Assembly: GCA_965216535.1 (NCBI GenBank) | Contig: OZ244175.1 | Location: forward strand, 7,378,001 to 7,442,000 | Length of the DNA stretch: 64,000 bases | Direction: 5' to 3' | Source: Hoeflea_A sp965216535 | Lineage (GTDB): Bacteria; Pseudomonadota; Alphaproteobacteria; Rhizobiales; Rhizobiaceae | Shown here: one piece after another, positions 62,932-64,000 of the stretch | Numbering within the stretch: the stretch's first letter is position 1 | Layout of the letters: each line of letters opens with the position of its first letter | Made by a program: the position numbers and the translations under genes | Notes under the pieces: model-generated | What the model was told of the DNA's origin: nothing | The model's input: the letters and a program-made list of their open reading frames with translations, nothing else | The model's database searches: none

Positions 62932-63801
62932 ATGGTTTATGGGCTTTTCCTCGTCTCGGGACTTGCCGTGGGCTCGCTCTATGCGCTCGCCGGTGTCGGC
63001 CTGGTCATCCTGCGAAATTCCACCGGCGTCCTCAACTTCGCCTATGGGGCGATTGCGGCAGCCAGCGCGATGCTGTCCTGGCAGGTCGCGGAGTGGGGCA
63101 TGGATGGACCATTGTCCTGGCTATCCGCGGTAGTCGTGGGCATCGGCCTTTCCGTTGCCTACGGTTTGCTGATCGCTCCGTCGCTCGCATGGCGTGAACC
63201 TGCCGTGAAGGCCATCGCGACCCTTGGCTACATGCTTCTTCTCCTTGGTCTGATCGGTTTCGTCTGGGAGGACGCGCTGAGAAAGATTTCGCTGCCGACG
63301 GACAAGATCGGCATTTCAATCCTCGGAGTACGCGTGACGGTGACGCGGATCGTTGCATTCACCGTTACGCTTCTGGTTGTCATCGGGATGGTCGAATATC
63401 TTCGCCGAACCCGGGTAGGGCTCAACATGCGGGCGCTGGCCGACAATCGCGACCACGCCGCGCTTCTGGGCATACCGATCCTCAGGACGGAAACCCTGGC
63501 CTGGGGTATATCCGGCGCCCTGGCGGGCTTCACCGGTTTGATTTTCGGCAGCCTCGTACGGCTTGAACCGACGGTCATCACGTTCATGGTGATCCCGGCA
63601 ATTGCGGCTGCGATTTGCGGTCGGCTGTCTTCTCTTTGGCTGACACTTGCCGGAGGTTTGTTCATCGGCGTCGCCGAATCCATGCTGACCCTCTACAAGC
63701 CGCTGGCGCCATTGCGCACCATGGCACCCTTCATTGTCGCCGCACTGGTCATTCTGTGGATGCAGCGTGGTCAGCAACTCACCTTTGCCCGGGAGAGCTG
63801 A
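62932..63801 (+). CDS. livH: branched-chain amino acid type ABC transporter permease (LivH-like)
   Basis: 289 residues, about eight helices. Typical LivH features: GLAVGSLYALAGVGLVILRNSTGVLNFAYGAIA at the start and the EAA-like loop LADNRDHAALLGIPILRTETLAWGISGALAG near residue 178. It pairs with the LivM-like permease encoded next, which begins one base after its stop. Confidence 0.92.
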   Translation: MVYGLFLVSGLAVGSLYALAGVGLVILRNSTGVLNFAYGAIAAASAMLSWQVAEWGMDGPLSWLSAVVVGIGLSVAYGLLIAPSLAWREPAVKAIATLGYMLLLLGLIGFVWEDALRKISLPTDKIGISILGVRVTVTRIVAFTVTLLVVIGMVEYLRRTRVGLNMRALADNRDHAALLGIPILRTETLAWGISGALAGFTGLIFGSLVRLEPTVITFMVIPAIAAAICGRLSSLWLTLAGGLFIGVAESMLTLYKPLAPLRTMAPFIVAALVILWMQRGQQLTFARES

Positions 63802-63802
63802 G

Positions 63803-64000
63803 ATGACGAAGAACACGCTCGTGCCCCTTATCCTGTTTGCCCTGGCCTTTTTGGTGCTGCCGCTGATGCTTTCCGCCCTGTGGGTCAAGGTCGCGACCTC
63901 CGCTGCAATCTTCGCGCTCGCGGCAGCCGGCATATCGGTCCTGTTTGCGCAACTGGGGCTTATCAATCTGGCGCAGATCGCTCTGGTCGGCGTCGGCGGT
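63803..64000 (+). CDS. livM: branched-chain amino acid type ABC transporter permease (LivM-like), partial
   Basis: The first 66 codons only; the gene runs off the window. The start MTKNTLVPLI leads into two hydrophobic helices and ISVLFAQLGLINLAQIALVGVGG, the LivM opening in which the usual GxxSLGxAxFxGxGA is replaced by GLINLAQIALVGVGG. It would be completed by ATPase genes (LivG/LivF) downstream. Confidence 0.88.
   Translation, partial: MTKNTLVPLILFALAFLVLPLMLSALWVKVATSAAIFALAAAGISVLFAQLGLINLAQIALVGVGG

Overview
The window looks like the chromosome of a free-living, high-GC alphaproteobacterium, most likely of the order Hyphomicrobiales (Rhizobiales). The evidence is the aroA-cmk-rpsA cluster, a FYDLN-acid (TIGR02300) gene beside a tRNA-Ala(GGC), and a large stock of solute-binding-protein transporters. 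The organism cannot be named from the sequence alone. Almost everything downstream of the tRNA is catabolic or accessory, and part of it (about 15.6-22.8 kb and 29.4-30.9 kb) looks laterally acquired or rearranged.

Layout. 0-5.7 kb: a sterol-desaturase-like hydroxylase, then rpsA, cmk and aroA on the minus strand, the TIGR02300 gene and tRNA-Ala. 5.9-11.7 kb: an AraC regulator divergent from a two-subunit molybdenum hydroxylase (isoquinoline 1-oxidoreductase type), a c-type cytochrome and a membrane class III nucleotide cyclase. 12.6-18.4 kb: a lipid-flavoured island. A PlsC/OlsA-like O-acyltransferase, an OlsB-like N-acyltransferase and an ATP-grasp ligase form one tight operon. It is followed by a 2-phosphosulfolactate phosphatase (ComB) and a class II aldolase, and is divergent from a membrane-anchored patatin. 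18.5-26.1 kb: a methyltransferase, a CdiI-type immunity gene with a deleted duplicate copy, three unknown exported or small proteins and a 1080-residue DUF4114 protein. 26.1-29.4 kb: two divergent FAD monooxygenases sharing a palindromic operator. 29.5-30.9 kb: an IS110-family (IS1111-type) element whose non-coding end carries what looks like its own target-guide RNA.

31-35.4 kb: a small P-loop kinase, an NTF2-like plus MmgE/PrpD gene pair, and an ArsP-type permease divergent from a LysR regulator. 35.6-43.1 kb: a complete polyol regulon. It has a LacI regulator, a binding-protein/two-permease/ATPase transporter, sorbitol dehydrogenase and mannitol dehydrogenase, with the same 14-bp palindrome before the regulator gene and before the transporter operon. 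43.2-45.7 kb: a TetR regulator divergent from an SDR, a membrane protein and an SRPBCC protein, with a large dyad operator between them. 46.1-50.8 kb: a ThDP enzyme divergent from a TAXI-type TRAP transporter. 50.8-57.4 kb: a sulfatase / tripartite tricarboxylate transporter / formylglycine-generating-enzyme operon divergent from its LacI regulator. 57.4-64 kb: a MarR regulator, a YARHG/DUF4453 protein, and an AraC regulator divergent from a nitrilase, a PNPOx-like protein and a branched-chain-amino-acid-type ABC transporter cut by the window end.

The strongest observations for follow-up are: the IS element, in which two short blocks of the non-coding right end match the two flanking target sequences in the orientations expected of a bridge/seek RNA; the N-acyl/O-acyl/ATP-grasp operon beside ComB, which suggests an undescribed aminolipid or sulfonolipid pathway; and the self-contained organosulfate import, cleavage and sulfatase-maturation operon.
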